Source: Flavobacterium buctense
GTDB lineage: Bacteria; Bacteroidota; Bacteroidia; Flavobacteriales; Flavobacteriaceae
Length of the DNA: 64,000 nt
Direction: 5' to 3'
NCBI RefSeq assembly: GCF_014486695.1
Contig: NZ_JACTAB010000001.1
Span: 1-64,000 of the forward strand
Numbering within the stretch: position 1 is the first letter of the stretch; every line of letters starts with the position of its first letter. Under the pieces are notes generated by a model. It saw only the letters and a program-made list of their open reading frames with translations. It had not been told where the DNA came from and searched no databases. A program made the translations under genes and the position numbers. Positions 54,886 to 64,000 of the stretch are shown in pieces.

Positions 54886-57672
54886 TTATTTCAACTTTTT
54901 CTTTACTTCAACTTCTTGGAAAGCTTCGATTAAATCCAGTTGTTCAATATCGTTGTAATTCTTTATTTGTATACCACAATCGTATCCTTTAGCAACTTCT
55001 TTTACATCGTCTTTGAAACGTTTTAAAGTAGCTAATTCACCTGTGTAGATAACTACTCCTTCACGAATCAGACGAATCTTAGAGTTTCTAAAGATTTTTC
55101 CATCCGTAACCATACATCCGGCGATTGAACCTACTTTAGACACTTTGAAAATCTCACGAATTTCAGCGGTACCGGTAATTTCTTCTTTCATTTCCGGAGA
55201 CAACATGCCTTCCATCGCGTCTTTCAAGTCGTTGATTGCATCGTAGATAATAGAATAACTTCTGATATCGATTTCTTCTTTTTGTGCCAATTGACGAGCA
55301 TTTCCGGCAGGGCGAACGTTAAATCCGATAATAATGGCATCTGAAGCAGAAGCCAACATTACGTCAGTTTCTGTAATCGCTCCAACACCTTTGTGGATAA
55401 TATTAATTTGAATTTCTTCGGTTGATAATTTGGAGAACTCACTTGAAAGTGCCTCTACAGATCCATCCACATCTCCTTTAAGGATAATATTCAATTCTTT
55501 AAATTGACCTAAAGCAATACGACGACCAATTTCCGCCAAGGTAATATGACGTTGTGTTCTAACCGATTGTTCGCGCATTAATTGCGTACGTTTAGCGGCA
55601 ATTTGTTTCGCTTCTCTTTCGTCTTCAAACACGTTGAATTTATCTCCTGCAGTTGACGCACCATCCAAACCTAAAATAGAGATTGGTGTTGACGGTCCGG
55701 CTTCTTTTACACTGTGCCCTCTTTCATCGTGCATGGCTTTCACCTTACCGTGATTTTTACCGGCCAAAACGTAATCACCCACTTTCAAAGTTCCTGATTG
55801 CACCAATATTGTGGATACATATCCTCTTCCTTTATCTAATTGAGCTTCTACTACAGTTCCAACTGCCAGTTTATTTGGGTTTGCTTTTAAGTCTAATATT
55901 TCAGCTTCAAGCAATACTTTTTCTAATAATTCTTTAACCCCTGTTCCTTTTTTCGCAGAGATATCGTGTGATTGGTATTTTCCACCCCAATCTTCTACCA
56001 ATAAATTCATGGCCGCTAATTTCTCTTTAATCTTTTCAGGATTCGCGCCTTGCTTATCAATTTTGTTGATGGCAAATATCATAGGAACTCCGGCTGCTTG
56101 TGCGTGACTAATCGCTTCTTTAGTTTGTGGCATAATGTCATCATCCGCCGCCACTACAATAATGGCGATATCGGTAACTTGAGCACCACGAGCACGCATT
56201 GCGGTAAACGCTTCGTGACCCGGTGTATCTAAGAAAGTGATTCTTTGTCCGCCTTCTAAAGTAACCGCATAAGCACCAATGTGCTGAGTGATTCCTCCCG
56301 ATTCTCCGGCGATTACGTTTTCATTTCGAATGTAATCCAGTAAAGATGTTTTACCGTGATCCACGTGACCCATTACGGTTACGATTGGCGCACGAGTAAC
56401 TAAATCTTCAGGGCGATCTTCCACCACTTCCATCGTTTCTTCGATATCAGTTGTGATAAATTCTACTTCATAACCAAATTCATCAGCCACAATAGAAAGT
56501 GTTTCTGCATCTAAACGTTGGTTCATGGTTACCATGATTCCCAATGACATACAAGTTCCAATCACTTTGGTAATCGGCACATCCATCATGGTTGCGATTT
56601 CACCTACCGTAACAAACTCGGTTACTTTGATGGTTTTGCTTCCTTCTTCAAGCGCTTGCATTTCGTCTTCATTTCTTTGACGGTGCGTATCACGTTTGTC
56701 TCTTCTGTATTTGGCTGCTTTAGATTTGTTTCCTTTTCCTTGAAGACGCTCTAAAGTTTCTTTGATTTGGTTTTTAACTTCCTCTTCCGTTGGCTCTACT
56801 TTTTGAACTATCGCAGGACGAGCTCCTTTTTGGAATCCGCCGCCAGGTTTGTTACCGGTTTTATTAGGTCCAAAAGCATTACCTCCGCCACCACCTGTGA
56901 TTGCAGGTTTTCCAGCTTCACCCGGTTTGCCCGGTATTCTTTTTCTTTTGTTTTTATTAGCAGCATTTTGAGCTGCTTGCGCCGCAGTTTGTCCGGCACC
57001 CGGAGTTGCAGGCTTATTGGCGTCTTTTTTGAATTCCTCTTTTTTCTTTTTAGGCTTGTTGAATTGAGATAAATCAATTACCTGTCCTGTTAGAGTAGCG
57101 CCTGATAATTTTTGGTATTGAGTCGTGATTGTTTCGTCTACCGGAGCTTCTTCCGAAGGCTGTGCTGAAACAGGCTTTTCAACTTCTGCTACTTGCAACG
57201 GTTTTTCTTGAGAAACTTCAACTTTAGAAGCTTCTTCTTTTTTAACAATCTCTTTTGGTTTTTCAACAGCAATTTTCGGAGATTCTGCTGGAGTAACAGG
57301 AGCAGTCGGTTTTGGATCTAAATCAATTTTTCCTATTTGCTTTGGTGCACTGATTACCGCTTTGGCTTTGACCACTTCTAACCTTTGACGCTCTTCCTCT
57401 GCTTTTCGTTTGTCTTCGATTTCTTTTTCTCTTTCTAATCGAAGTGCTTCTTTTTCTTTTCTGATTTCTTCACTTACGCCTTTAGAAGCTTCTTTGTTTC
57501 CTTTGTCTCCGGCAAATTGACCACAAAGAATATTGTATACATCATCGGAAATTTTTGTGTTTGGACTTGCTTCAATCGCAATGCCCTTATCTTTAAGATA
57601 ATCCACAGCTCTTTCCAAAGAAATATTTAATTCCCTTAAAACTTTATTAATTCTAATATTTCCTTCAGACAT
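54886..57672 (-). CDS. infB: Translation initiation factor IF-2
   Basis: A 928-residue protein. It has the IF2 N-terminal helix domain, a long charged Ala/Pro/Lys/Glu linker (about 70-330) with Gly-rich stretches, then the GTPase with G1 GHVDHGKTS around residue 434, G4 NKID, and the C-terminal initiator-tRNA-binding domains. It brings initiator tRNA to the 30S subunit. It follows nusA by 37 bp in the classical rimP-nusA-infB order. Confidence 0.97.
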   Translation of the reverse strand: MSEGNIRINKVLRELNISLERAVDYLKDKGIAIEASPNTKISDDVYNILCGQFAGDKGNKEASKGVSEEIRKEKEALRLEREKEIEDKRKAEEERQRLEVVKAKAVISAPKQIGKIDLDPKPTAPVTPAESPKIAVEKPKEIVKKEEASKVEVSQEKPLQVAEVEKPVSAQPSEEAPVDETITTQYQKLSGATLTGQVIDLSQFNKPKKKKEEFKKDANKPATPGAGQTAAQAAQNAANKNKRKRIPGKPGEAGKPAITGGGGGNAFGPNKTGNKPGGGFQKGARPAIVQKVEPTEEEVKNQIKETLERLQGKGNKSKAAKYRRDKRDTHRQRNEDEMQALEEGSKTIKVTEFVTVGEIATMMDVPITKVIGTCMSLGIMVTMNQRLDAETLSIVADEFGYEVEFITTDIEETMEVVEDRPEDLVTRAPIVTVMGHVDHGKTSLLDYIRNENVIAGESGGITQHIGAYAVTLEGGQRITFLDTPGHEAFTAMRARGAQVTDIAIIVVAADDDIMPQTKEAISHAQAAGVPMIFAINKIDKQGANPEKIKEKLAAMNLLVEDWGGKYQSHDISAKKGTGVKELLEKVLLEAEILDLKANPNKLAVGTVVEAQLDKGRGYVSTILVQSGTLKVGDYVLAGKNHGKVKAMHDERGHSVKEAGPSTPISILGLDGASTAGDKFNVFEDEREAKQIAAKRTQLMREQSVRTQRHITLAEIGRRIALGQFKELNIILKGDVDGSVEALSSEFSKLSTEEIQINIIHKGVGAITETDVMLASASDAIIIGFNVRPAGNARQLAQKEEIDIRSYSIIYDAINDLKDAMEGMLSPEMKEEITGTAEIREIFKVSKVGSIAGCMVTDGKIFRNSKIRLIREGVVIYTGELATLKRFKDDVKEVAKGYDCGIQIKNYNDIEQLDLIEAFQEVEVKKKLK

Positions 57673-57709
57673 AAAATCTTTTTAATGTTTATCTATTTTG
57701 GCGAAAGAA

Positions 57710-58951
57710 TTAGTCCTCGAACTCTTCTTTCAATATTCTTATTACTTCTAAAATGGTTTCTTCTTCTAAATCGGTTCTTCTCACTAAATCAGCCACATCT
57801 TGATTCAAAATACTTCTGGCAGTATCCAATCCGATTTTGGCAAATTCGTCAATTACCCAACCGTCGATTTCATCTGAGAACTCTGTTAATTCTACGTCAT
57901 CTTCTTCTGCCGTGATGCCTTCGCGAATTACATCTAATTCATAACCGGTCAATAATCCGGCCAATTTGATATTGTGACCACCGCGACCAATCGCTTTAGA
58001 AACTTCTTCTAATTTCAAGAATACTTCCGCTCTTTTTTTCTCTTCGTCAATTTTAACCGATGATACTTTGGCAGGACTTAATGCTCTGGTGATGTACAAC
58101 TGCAAGTTGCTGGTGTAATTGATTACGTCGATGTTTTCGTTTCCTAACTCACGAACGATGCCATGAATACGAGAACCTTTCATCCCAACGCATGCTCCAA
58201 CAGGATCTATTCTATCGTCATAAGAATCAACGGCTACTTTGGCTTTTTCGCCCGGAATTCTCACTACTTTTTTAATCATGATTAAACCATCGAAAACTTC
58301 CGGAATTTCTTGTTCGAATAATTTTTCCAAAAATTTATCCGCCGTTCTCGACATGATGATTTGTGGTTTATTTCCTTTCAATTCAACACTTTCGATGATA
58401 CCGCGAACGTTATCTCCTTTGCGGAAAAAGTCAGACGGTATTTGTTTTTCTTTCGGTAATACGATTTCGTTTCCTTCATCATCGACCAAAATTACAACTC
58501 TTGGGCGAACGTGGTGCACTTCTGCGGTGTAAATTTCACCTATTAAATCTTTAAATTGTTTGTAAAGATTAGTATTATCGTGTTCGTGGATTTTAGAAAT
58601 CAAATTTTGACGCAAAGCCAAAATCGCTCTTCTTCCTAAATCGATTAATTTTACTTCTTCAGAAACTTCTTCTCCGATTTCAAAATCAGGTTCAATTTTT
58701 CTAGCATCAGTCAAGGTGATTTCTTCGTTTTCTAAATCTAAATCGTCATCAGCCACAACAATTCTTCTTCTCCATATCTCCATATCTCCTTTATCAGGAT
58801 TGATGATGATATCAAAATTATCATCCGAACCGTATTTCTTTTTTAATGCGTTTCTAAATACATCCTCCAAAATCGCCATAAGCGTTACTCGATCAATAAG
58901 TTTATCATCTTTAAACTCTGAGAATGATTCGATTAATGCAATATTTTCCAT
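57710..58951 (-). CDS. nusA: Transcription termination/antitermination factor NusA
   Basis: 413 residues: an N-terminal RNA polymerase-binding domain (about 1-125), an S1 domain (VHHVRPRVVILVDDEGNEIV) and two KH domains (GACVGMKGSRIHGIVREL, IGRGGHNIKLAGLLTG). The C-terminal acidic repeats of the gamma-proteobacterial protein are absent. It lies 8 bp after rimP. NusA acts on pausing and termination, which bears on the hairpin in this operon's leader. Confidence 0.96.
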   Translation of the reverse strand: MENIALIESFSEFKDDKLIDRVTLMAILEDVFRNALKKKYGSDDNFDIIINPDKGDMEIWRRRIVVADDDLDLENEEITLTDARKIEPDFEIGEEVSEEVKLIDLGRRAILALRQNLISKIHEHDNTNLYKQFKDLIGEIYTAEVHHVRPRVVILVDDEGNEIVLPKEKQIPSDFFRKGDNVRGIIESVELKGNKPQIIMSRTADKFLEKLFEQEIPEVFDGLIMIKKVVRIPGEKAKVAVDSYDDRIDPVGACVGMKGSRIHGIVRELGNENIDVINYTSNLQLYITRALSPAKVSSVKIDEEKKRAEVFLKLEEVSKAIGRGGHNIKLAGLLTGYELDVIREGITAEEDDVELTEFSDEIDGWVIDEFAKIGLDTARSILNQDVADLVRRTDLEEETILEVIRILKEEFED

Positions 58952-58959
58952 GCCAAGTT

Positions 58960-59427
58960 TTAATTAAATATTATAATAACAATTGCTTCTTTTATTTCTG
59001 AATAAGGAATTTCACGTTGGTGTTCTACCGTTTCTTTTCCTTTACCCACTTTTTTTGGTTCTCTTGCAGTCCACGAAAGTGTTATACTTTCTTCTGTAGC
59101 TGCTTCTAGTTTTGCTTCAATGGTTTCTGCAGCAGTTTTCACTTTCAAGGTTCTGCCAATATTTTTTTTGTATTGTCTGACCAATTTTAAAGGTGTTGAA
59201 ACACCGGCCGATGCAACTTCCAAAGAAAAATCTTGTTCTTCACGGTCTAAATTATTTTCGATTACCCGACTGATGTCGATACAATCTTGCAAAATCACAC
59301 CGTTATCACCATCCAAAGTTACGGTAATTTTATAACTCTCTGAAATACTTAAATCTACTAAAAACAAAGAAGCTTTTTCTTGTAATGCTTCCTCTAATAA
59401 ATTCGTAACTTTCTCTTTAAATGTCAT
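58960..59427 (-). CDS. rimP: Ribosome maturation factor RimP
   Basis: 155 residues from the ATG at 59427 ([15 protein letters not shown]). An upstream ATG at 59463 would place the leader hairpin inside the coding region and is rejected. The family's CxxISRxIE-like region is [14 protein letters not shown] and [14 protein letters not shown] follows. It is needed for 30S maturation. First gene of the rimP-nusA-infB operon. Confidence 0.94.
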   Translation of the reverse strand: MTFKEKVTNLLEEALQEKASLFLVDLSISESYKITVTLDGDNGVILQDCIDISRVIENNLDREEQDFSLEVASAGVSTPLKLVRQYKKNIGRTLKVKTAAETIEAKLEAATEESITLSWTAREPKKVGKGKETVEHQREIPYSEIKEAIVIIIFN

Positions 59428-59435
59428 AGTTGTAT

Positions 59436-59461
59436 AAAAAGAGGGAAGCACTGCTTCCCTC
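59436..59461 (-). promoter_or_regulatory. Terminator-like hairpin in the rimP-nusA-infB leader (possible attenuator)
   Basis: Between promoter and rimP ATG, 59441-59461 forms GAGGGAAGCA/TGCTTCCCTC, a 9-10 bp near-perfect palindrome, followed on the coding (minus) strand by TTTTT (59440-59436). This is the form of an intrinsic terminator, yet it precedes rimP by 8 bp and follows the promoter. It could attenuate the operon. Confidence 0.75.
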
Positions 59462-59491
59462 ATTATTTAATTTGAATGGTAAATAACGGTG

Positions 59492-59519
59492 CAAATATAG
59501 TTATTTTTTTATAAATCAA
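59492..59519 (-). promoter_or_regulatory. Promoter of rimP-nusA-infB
   Basis: TTG at 59519-59517, a 17-bp spacer, then TATATTTG at 59499-59492. The leader is about 60 nt. Confidence 0.78.
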
Positions 59520-59525
59520 AAATCA

Positions 59526-59555
59526 TTGCTAAATCAAAAAAAAATAATACCTTTA
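59526..59555 (+). promoter_or_regulatory. Promoter of the universal stress protein gene
   Basis: TTG at 59526-59528, a 19-bp spacer, then TACCTTTA at 59548-59555, one base off consensus. It overlaps no start codon but puts a GTG at 59558 upstream of the transcript, favouring the ATG at 59597. Confidence 0.55.
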
Positions 59556-59596
59556 TTGTGTTAAAATATCCTATCCAAAACTTACTTTTTTACATT

Positions 59597-60421
59597 ATGA
59601 AAAAAATTTTAGTCCCAACAGACTTTTCAGACCACGCAAAATACGCTTTAAGAGTTGCTGCTCAAATAGCTAGAAAAAACGGAGGAGAAATTTTTCTTCT
59701 TCACATGTTAGAATTACCTCATCAAGCCGGCGACGCTATTGGAAGCGGTCATGATTTACCTGAAATAATGCTTTTCAAAAATGCAGCCATCAATAGATTA
59801 GAAGATTTAATGGATGACGAATGCCTCGAGGGATTGAAAGTTTCTGAAATCATACAATTTGAATTGGCCTTTGAAGGAATTATGAATATTAGTAAAAAAA
59901 ATGACGTTGATTTAATCGTAATGGGTTCACACGGTGCCAGCGGATTTAAAGAGATGTTTATTGGTTCCAATGCTGAAAAAGTAGTTCGTAATTCCGATAT
60001 ACCCGTTTTGATCATCAAAAAAGAAGCCGGTGACTTTGAGGTCAATAAATTTGTTTTTGCTTCCGACTTTTCAGAGGAAATCAAAAAACCGTTCAGCAAA
60101 GTGGTTGAATTTGCCAATAAGTTTGACGCAGAACTATTCCTTGTCATGATTAATACTCCAAGTAGTTTTAAACCAACTCATGTGGCTCAAGAAATAATGA
60201 AAGATTTTATTGCCAGCTTTAGCATTAACAAATATTCCACACACATTTACAACGATGTTAATGTTGAAAGTGGCGTTTTAAATTTCACAAATCACATTGA
60301 TGCTGATTTAATAGGAATGAGCACACATGGCAGAAAAGGACTTGCCCACTTCTTTAACGGAAGCATAAGCGAAGACTTGGTTAATCATGCCGTAAAACCT
60401 GTAGTTACCTTTAAAATTTAA
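59597..60421 (+). CDS. Tandem-domain universal stress protein
   Basis: 274 residues from the ATG at 59597. Two UspA domains: about 1-145 (KKILVPTDFSDHAKYAL, GSHGASGFKEMFIGSNAEKVV) and 150-274 (VFASDFSEEI, STHGRKGLAHFFNGSISEDLV). Both keep the G-x2-G-x9-G(S) nucleotide-binding pattern, so both may bind ATP. Specific role unknown. It is divergent from rimP and followed by a terminator. Confidence 0.93.
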   Translation: MKKILVPTDFSDHAKYALRVAAQIARKNGGEIFLLHMLELPHQAGDAIGSGHDLPEIMLFKNAAINRLEDLMDDECLEGLKVSEIIQFELAFEGIMNISKKNDVDLIVMGSHGASGFKEMFIGSNAEKVVRNSDIPVLIIKKEAGDFEVNKFVFASDFSEEIKKPFSKVVEFANKFDAELFLVMINTPSSFKPTHVAQEIMKDFIASFSINKYSTHIYNDVNVESGVLNFTNHIDADLIGMSTHGRKGLAHFFNGSISEDLVNHAVKPVVTFKI

Positions 60422-60441
60422 GATTCAAAGCAACATAAAAC

Positions 60442-60470
60442 AAAAAGCCTCTCTATACGAGAGGCTTTTT
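60442..60470 (+). terminator. Terminator of the universal stress protein gene
   Basis: Stem GCCTCTC/GAGAGGC with a 5-nt loop, flanked by five A and five T. Confidence 0.92.
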
Positions 60471-60530
60471 GTTTTAATCTGACAAGACTTTTGAAAGAAA
60501 TTCGGAATAAACTTCTCGCCCGACATAAAC

Positions 60531-60557
60531 AAAAAATCCCGCTTATAGCGGGATTTT
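60531..60557 (-). terminator. Terminator of the tRNA-Gln gene
   Basis: An 11-bp stem AAAATCCCGCT/AGCGGGATTTT with a 3-nt loop and a T run on the minus strand, 5 bp after the tRNA end. Confidence 0.9.
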
Positions 60558-60561
60558 GTCG

Positions 60562-60632
60562 TTGGTCTACTAGGACTCGAACCTAGAAAGACTGCACCAA
60601 AAACAGTTGTGTTACCATTACACCATAGACCA
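60562..60632 (-). tRNA. tRNA-Gln (anticodon TTG)
   Basis: 71 nt on the minus strand. Acceptor TGGTCTA/TAGACCA, D stem GTGT/ACAC, anticodon stem ACTGT/GCAGT with loop TTTTGGT giving anticodon TTG, T stem CTAGG/CCTAG with loop TTCGAGT, discriminator A. CCA is not encoded. Promoter upstream and terminator downstream make it a single-gene unit. The 434-bp stretch 60422-60855 holds only this gene and its flanking signals. Confidence 0.97.
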
Positions 60633-60651
60633 GCGTTGCTGAATGCGAGTG

Positions 60652-60681
60652 CAAATTTAGAACAAATTTTATTTTACACAA
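60652..60681 (-). promoter_or_regulatory. Promoter of tRNA-Gln
   Basis: TTG at 60681-60679, a 19-bp spacer, then TAAATTTG at 60659-60652, about 20 bp before the mature 5' end. Confidence 0.75.
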
Positions 60682-60855
60682 ACAATTCTATGAAAAAATT
60701 AAATACATCCTCTACAAAACCATCAACTGAGGACATAATAAACTTGTACTTAATTCGTTATCGGTTTGAGATTTTTTTGTTAATTGAAGTTTAATTGCGT
60801 TAAAAAAAATAGTTTCTTTGTAACCATAAATAAAACCCCTTCATTTCATACTTAT

Positions 60856-63800
60856 ATGATGAATTTTAACTTCAACAAGTGGAATACCATTTTAGGATGG
60901 ACTGCCTTTGCTATTTCTTTAATTACTTTTTCGCTGACTGTAGAACCTACTATGAGTTTTTGGGATTGTGGTGAATATATTGCCACAGCTGCTAAATTAG
61001 AAGTTGGACATCCGCCTGGCGCTCCTTTGTTTCAAATTTTAGGCGCTTTCTTTGCGATGTTTGCTACCAACAAAGAAACGGTTGCTTTAATGGTAAACAT
61101 GATGTCGGTATTTTCAAGCGCCTTTACCATCTTATTTATGTTTTGGTCTTCCTCCATTTTATTAAGAAAAATTGTTTCTTCTTATGCCGAAATGGATAAA
61201 AACAAAGCCATTGTTATCTTGGGAAGTTCCATGGTTGGTTCTTTAACTTTAACTTTCTCTGACAGCTTTTGGTTCAATGCTGTGGAAGCCGAAGTGTATG
61301 CTATGGCCTCATTATTTATTGCCTTATTATTTTGGCTTGGCTTGCGTTGGGAAGAAGAAATGCACACCCCAAAAGGCAATCGTTGGTTATTGCTTATTTC
61401 CCTAATCGTTGGGCTTTCCTTTGGAGTTCACTTTATGGCCTTATTGACTATTCCTGCCATTGGATTTTTATATTTTTTCAAAAATTACAAGACTGTAAAC
61501 CTCAAAAGTTTCCTTATTGCCAATGTGATTATTGTGGCTGTGTTGTTGTTTATTTTCAAATTATTATTGCCATACACACTAGCTTTCTTTGGTAAAATGG
61601 AAATCTTTATGGTGAATAGTATTGGCTTGCCTTTCAACTCAGGAACGATTTTCTCCACTTTACTGATCATTGTTTTTTTCTATTTTGGATTAAAATACAC
61701 CCGCGAGAAAGGACATCCTTTTTACAACACTGTGTTGCTGTGTATTCTTTTTGTACTGATTGGTTTCTCCACTTGGATGATGCTACCGATTCGTGCCAAT
61801 GCCAATGTGGTGATTAATGAAAACAAACCTTCTGATGCCGCCGAAGTTTTAGCTTACTACAATCGTGAGCAATATGGTGTTAACCCATTGTTTTACGGCC
61901 CGCAGTACACCGATACTTTTGCCGGATTAGATGAAGACCAACCTTACTTAGATAAAGCACCCAATTACGAAAGAGATTATAAAACCGGTAAATATGTAAT
62001 TGTAAACAATTATAAAAATGCCGAACAAAATTCAGACAACAAACACAAAGCCATACTACCACGTCTTTGGAGTAATGACCATATCGAGAATTATGTACAA
62101 TTTACAGATATTCCAAAATTCACTTTAAATCAAAACTATCCTTACGAAGAGGATTTGGCACAATACGGTGTTGATATCGACAGCTTGAGTGAAGAACAAG
62201 TTATGCAAGCTGTAGTTCAATTGAAAGATGAGATGCAGAAAAACATCAACGACTTCAAATCTGCTTATGCCCAAAAACAAATTGACAACGAAGATTATAT
62301 TTCATTTCTAAAAAAATACAGTGATTATCTAATCGTGGAAAAACCTTCTACTTGGGACAATATCAGTTTCATGATCGAATACCAATTCGGATACATGTAC
62401 GGAAGGTATTTGTTGTGGAATTTTGTCGGAAGACAAAATGATGTTCAAGGAAAATATGACAACCTCGATGGAAATTGGTTAAGTGGTATAAAATTCATAG
62501 ACGAAGTACACTTAGGCAAAGGTTCTCAAGAAAATCTTCCGGATGATGTTATCAATAACAAAGGTCGAAATGTTTATTATTTCTTGCCATTCATCATTGG
62601 GTTAATCGGATTGATGTACCACGCGCAGCGTAATTTAAAAAGCTTTTACGTTTTACTCATACTGTTCCTATTTACCGGTTTGGCCTTAAAAATTTACTTA
62701 AACGAAAGACCATTTGAACCAAGAGAAAGAGATTATGCTCTCGTAGGTTCGTTCTATGTTTTTGCCCTTTGGATTGGATTTGGCGTATATGCCATCTACG
62801 AAATAATTTCAGAGTACCTGAAATCAAAAATTGTTGGACCGGTTGTAATTGCCGCTTGCCTTTTAGCAGCGCCGATTTTGATGGCAACTCAAAACTGGGA
62901 TGACCACGATCGTTCCAATAGATATACAGCTATAGCCATGGCTAAAAATTATCTCGAATCCTGCGAAAAAAATGCCATCCTGTTTACTATTGGCGACAAC
63001 GACACTTTCCCGTTATGGTATGCCCAAGAAATAGAAGGCATCAGAACCGATATTAAGATTGTAAATACCAGTTTATTTATGACCGATTGGTATATTGACC
63101 AAATGAAGTTTAAAACGTATGATGCTGATGGATTGCCTATTTCCTTCAACCACAATGAATACGTTGGTGACAAATTAGATTACGTAGCTCATATCCCAAA
63201 AACGGATGCTCGTTGGGACATCAAAGCTTTTATTGACTTTATCAAAGATCCTAGATCTACTATTGATTTACAAAACGGACAAACCATTCATTTTTTTCCA
63301 ACCAATAAAATCAGAATTCCGGTAGATAAAAATGCCATCATCAAGAATAAAGTGGTTAACAAAAAAGACTATGATTCTATAGTACCGTACATCGACTTAG
63401 ACATCAAAGGCAGTGCGATGTATAAAAATCGACTAATGATGTTAGATGTTTTGGCCAATAATAATTGGGAAAGACCTATTTACTTTACCGGTGGAAGTTT
63501 TGGGGATGATGATTATCTTTGGATGAAAGATTACCTACAACTAGACGGCTTAGTATATAAACTAGTACCGATAAAAACGCCAGTAGACAAAGATAACCCT
63601 TATGATATGGGCCAAATTGACAGTGAAAAAATGTATGATTTGGTCATGAACTGGAAATGGGGCAATGGCGATTTGACTACCATTTATCACGATCCAGAAA
63701 CCAGAAAAAACAGCATTTCATACCGTACCAATATGGCGCGATTAATGGAGCAATTAATCAATGAAGGCGATAAAGAAAAAGCCCAAAAAGTCATTGAATT

Positions 63801-64000
63801 AGCCTTGACCAAAATGCCTATGGATTATTACAGTTATTACACCATGGTTGAACCATTTGCTTCGGGTTATTATGAATTAGGCGAAAAAGCAAAAGCGCGT
63901 GAATTATTAGAAAAATTAATGACCAAGTACAAACAAAATCTGAAGTATTACGCCGGAATACAACCTTCTATTCAAAACGGAATTGCAACCGATATTATTA
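60856..64000 (+). CDS. DUF2723 membrane glycosyltransferase-like protein (GT117), 3' end outside window
   Basis: Open from an ATG ATG pair at 60856/60859 to the right edge, 1048 codons. The N-terminal DUF2723 domain begins with FSLTVEPTMSFWDCGEYIATAAKLEVGHPPGAPLFQ, shown here by its keys TMSFWDCGEY and HPPGAP, which resemble the acidic loop of GT-C protein O-mannosyltransferases. About 10-12 helices are followed by a long extracytoplasmic region with TPR-like helices near the end (AQKVIELALTKM). Probably transfers sugar to protein or lipid across the inner membrane; substrate unknown. Confidence 0.85.
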   Translation, partial: MMNFNFNKWNTILGWTAFAISLITFSLTVEPTMSFWDCGEYIATAAKLEVGHPPGAPLFQILGAFFAMFATNKETVALMVNMMSVFSSAFTILFMFWSSSILLRKIVSSYAEMDKNKAIVILGSSMVGSLTLTFSDSFWFNAVEAEVYAMASLFIALLFWLGLRWEEEMHTPKGNRWLLLISLIVGLSFGVHFMALLTIPAIGFLYFFKNYKTVNLKSFLIANVIIVAVLLFIFKLLLPYTLAFFGKMEIFMVNSIGLPFNSGTIFSTLLIIVFFYFGLKYTREKGHPFYNTVLLCILFVLIGFSTWMMLPIRANANVVINENKPSDAAEVLAYYNREQYGVNPLFYGPQYTDTFAGLDEDQPYLDKAPNYERDYKTGKYVIVNNYKNAEQNSDNKHKAILPRLWSNDHIENYVQFTDIPKFTLNQNYPYEEDLAQYGVDIDSLSEEQVMQAVVQLKDEMQKNINDFKSAYAQKQIDNEDYISFLKKYSDYLIVEKPSTWDNISFMIEYQFGYMYGRYLLWNFVGRQNDVQGKYDNLDGNWLSGIKFIDEVHLGKGSQENLPDDVINNKGRNVYYFLPFIIGLIGLMYHAQRNLKSFYVLLILFLFTGLALKIYLNERPFEPRERDYALVGSFYVFALWIGFGVYAIYEIISEYLKSKIVGPVVIAACLLAAPILMATQNWDDHDRSNRYTAIAMAKNYLESCEKNAILFTIGDNDTFPLWYAQEIEGIRTDIKIVNTSLFMTDWYIDQMKFKTYDADGLPISFNHNEYVGDKLDYVAHIPKTDARWDIKAFIDFIKDPRSTIDLQNGQTIHFFPTNKIRIPVDKNAIIKNKVVNKKDYDSIVPYIDLDIKGSAMYKNRLMMLDVLANNNWERPIYFTGGSFGDDDYLWMKDYLQLDGLVYKLVPIKTPVDKDNPYDMGQIDSEKMYDLVMNWKWGNGDLTTIYHDPETRKNSISYRTNMARLMEQLINEGDKEKAQKVIELALTKMPMDYYSYYTMVEPFASGYYELGEKAKARELLEKLMTKYKQNLKYYAGIQPSIQNGIATDII

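Noticed and set aside
59428..59463. Longer RimP start ([12 protein letters not shown]...)
   Set aside because: It would encode the leader hairpin and T run; the family start MTFKEKV at 59427 fits better.
60609..60794. Small plus-strand ORF across tRNA-Gln
   Set aside because: Overlaps the tRNA and its promoter on the other strand; no recognisable protein.
1..64000. Phage, integron, insertion sequence or toxin-antitoxin module
   Set aside because: No transposase, integrase, phage structural gene or paired small toxin/antitoxin genes were found; gene content and composition look uniform.

Overview
The window is AT-rich chromosomal DNA from a member of the Bacteroidota, almost certainly a Flavobacterium or close relative. 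The evidence is gene content: SprA and RemB of type IX secretion and gliding, an alternative complex III (act) operon joined to an aa3-type oxidase, and a choice-of-anchor L adhesin. The promoters also fit: TAnnTTTG -7 boxes with a TTG about 16-20 bp upstream recur before genes. I see no phage, insertion sequence, CRISPR array or plasmid functions; this is mostly core genome.

Layout. 1-2757 (-): N-terminal part of a large secreted adhesin with tandem 89-residue repeats. 2889-7287 (+): an Nfu-type Fe-S carrier, a thioredoxin-fold YyaL/SPATA20-like protein, a small LEA-like helical protein and an MscS channel. 7291-10623 (-): tsaB behind a TolC/HlyD efflux pair that has no permease. 10781-12172 (+): a DUF4403 lipoprotein. 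12232-17431 (-): cytochrome oxidase assembly cluster (ctaB, two subunit III genes, subunit IV, a cysteine-free SCO paralogue, a normal SCO, DUF420 and a small CxxC protein). 17684-21475 (-): fasciclin lipoprotein, remB and deoC. 21545-30313 (-): vanZ-like gene, gcvH, sprA and ruvA. 30395-32686 (-): malic enzyme. 32839-40601: a probable sucrose locus made of a TonB-dependent receptor, a secreted glutaredoxin-like protein, a plant-SUT/SLC45-like transporter, a GH100-type invertase and a PfkB sugar kinase, with a divergent LacI-family regulator and two perfect 14-bp operator palindromes between them. 40585-42620 (-): queG and ruvB. 42703-54239 (-): actABCDEF-ctaC-ctaD. 54459-54848 (+): SPOR protein. 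54886-59427 (-): rimP-nusA-infB. 59597-60421 (+): universal stress protein. 60562-60632 (-): tRNA-Gln. 60856-64000 (+): truncated DUF2723 membrane glycosyltransferase.

How they work together. The two respiratory clusters jointly encode a quinol:cytochrome c/oxygen supercomplex (act genes, ctaC, ctaD) and its remaining subunits, heme O synthase and copper-delivery factors (12-17 kb). sprA and remB supply the surface secretion and motility machinery that the adhesin at the left edge probably uses. The sugar locus reads as import, hydrolysis and phosphorylation of sucrose under one repressor.

Points most worth a second look are the SusD-less sucrose locus with its paired operators, the terminator-like hairpin in the rimP-nusA-infB leader, the SCO paralogue without cysteines together with the CAMC mini-protein, and dispersed structured intergenic elements. 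No wholly new system is evident.
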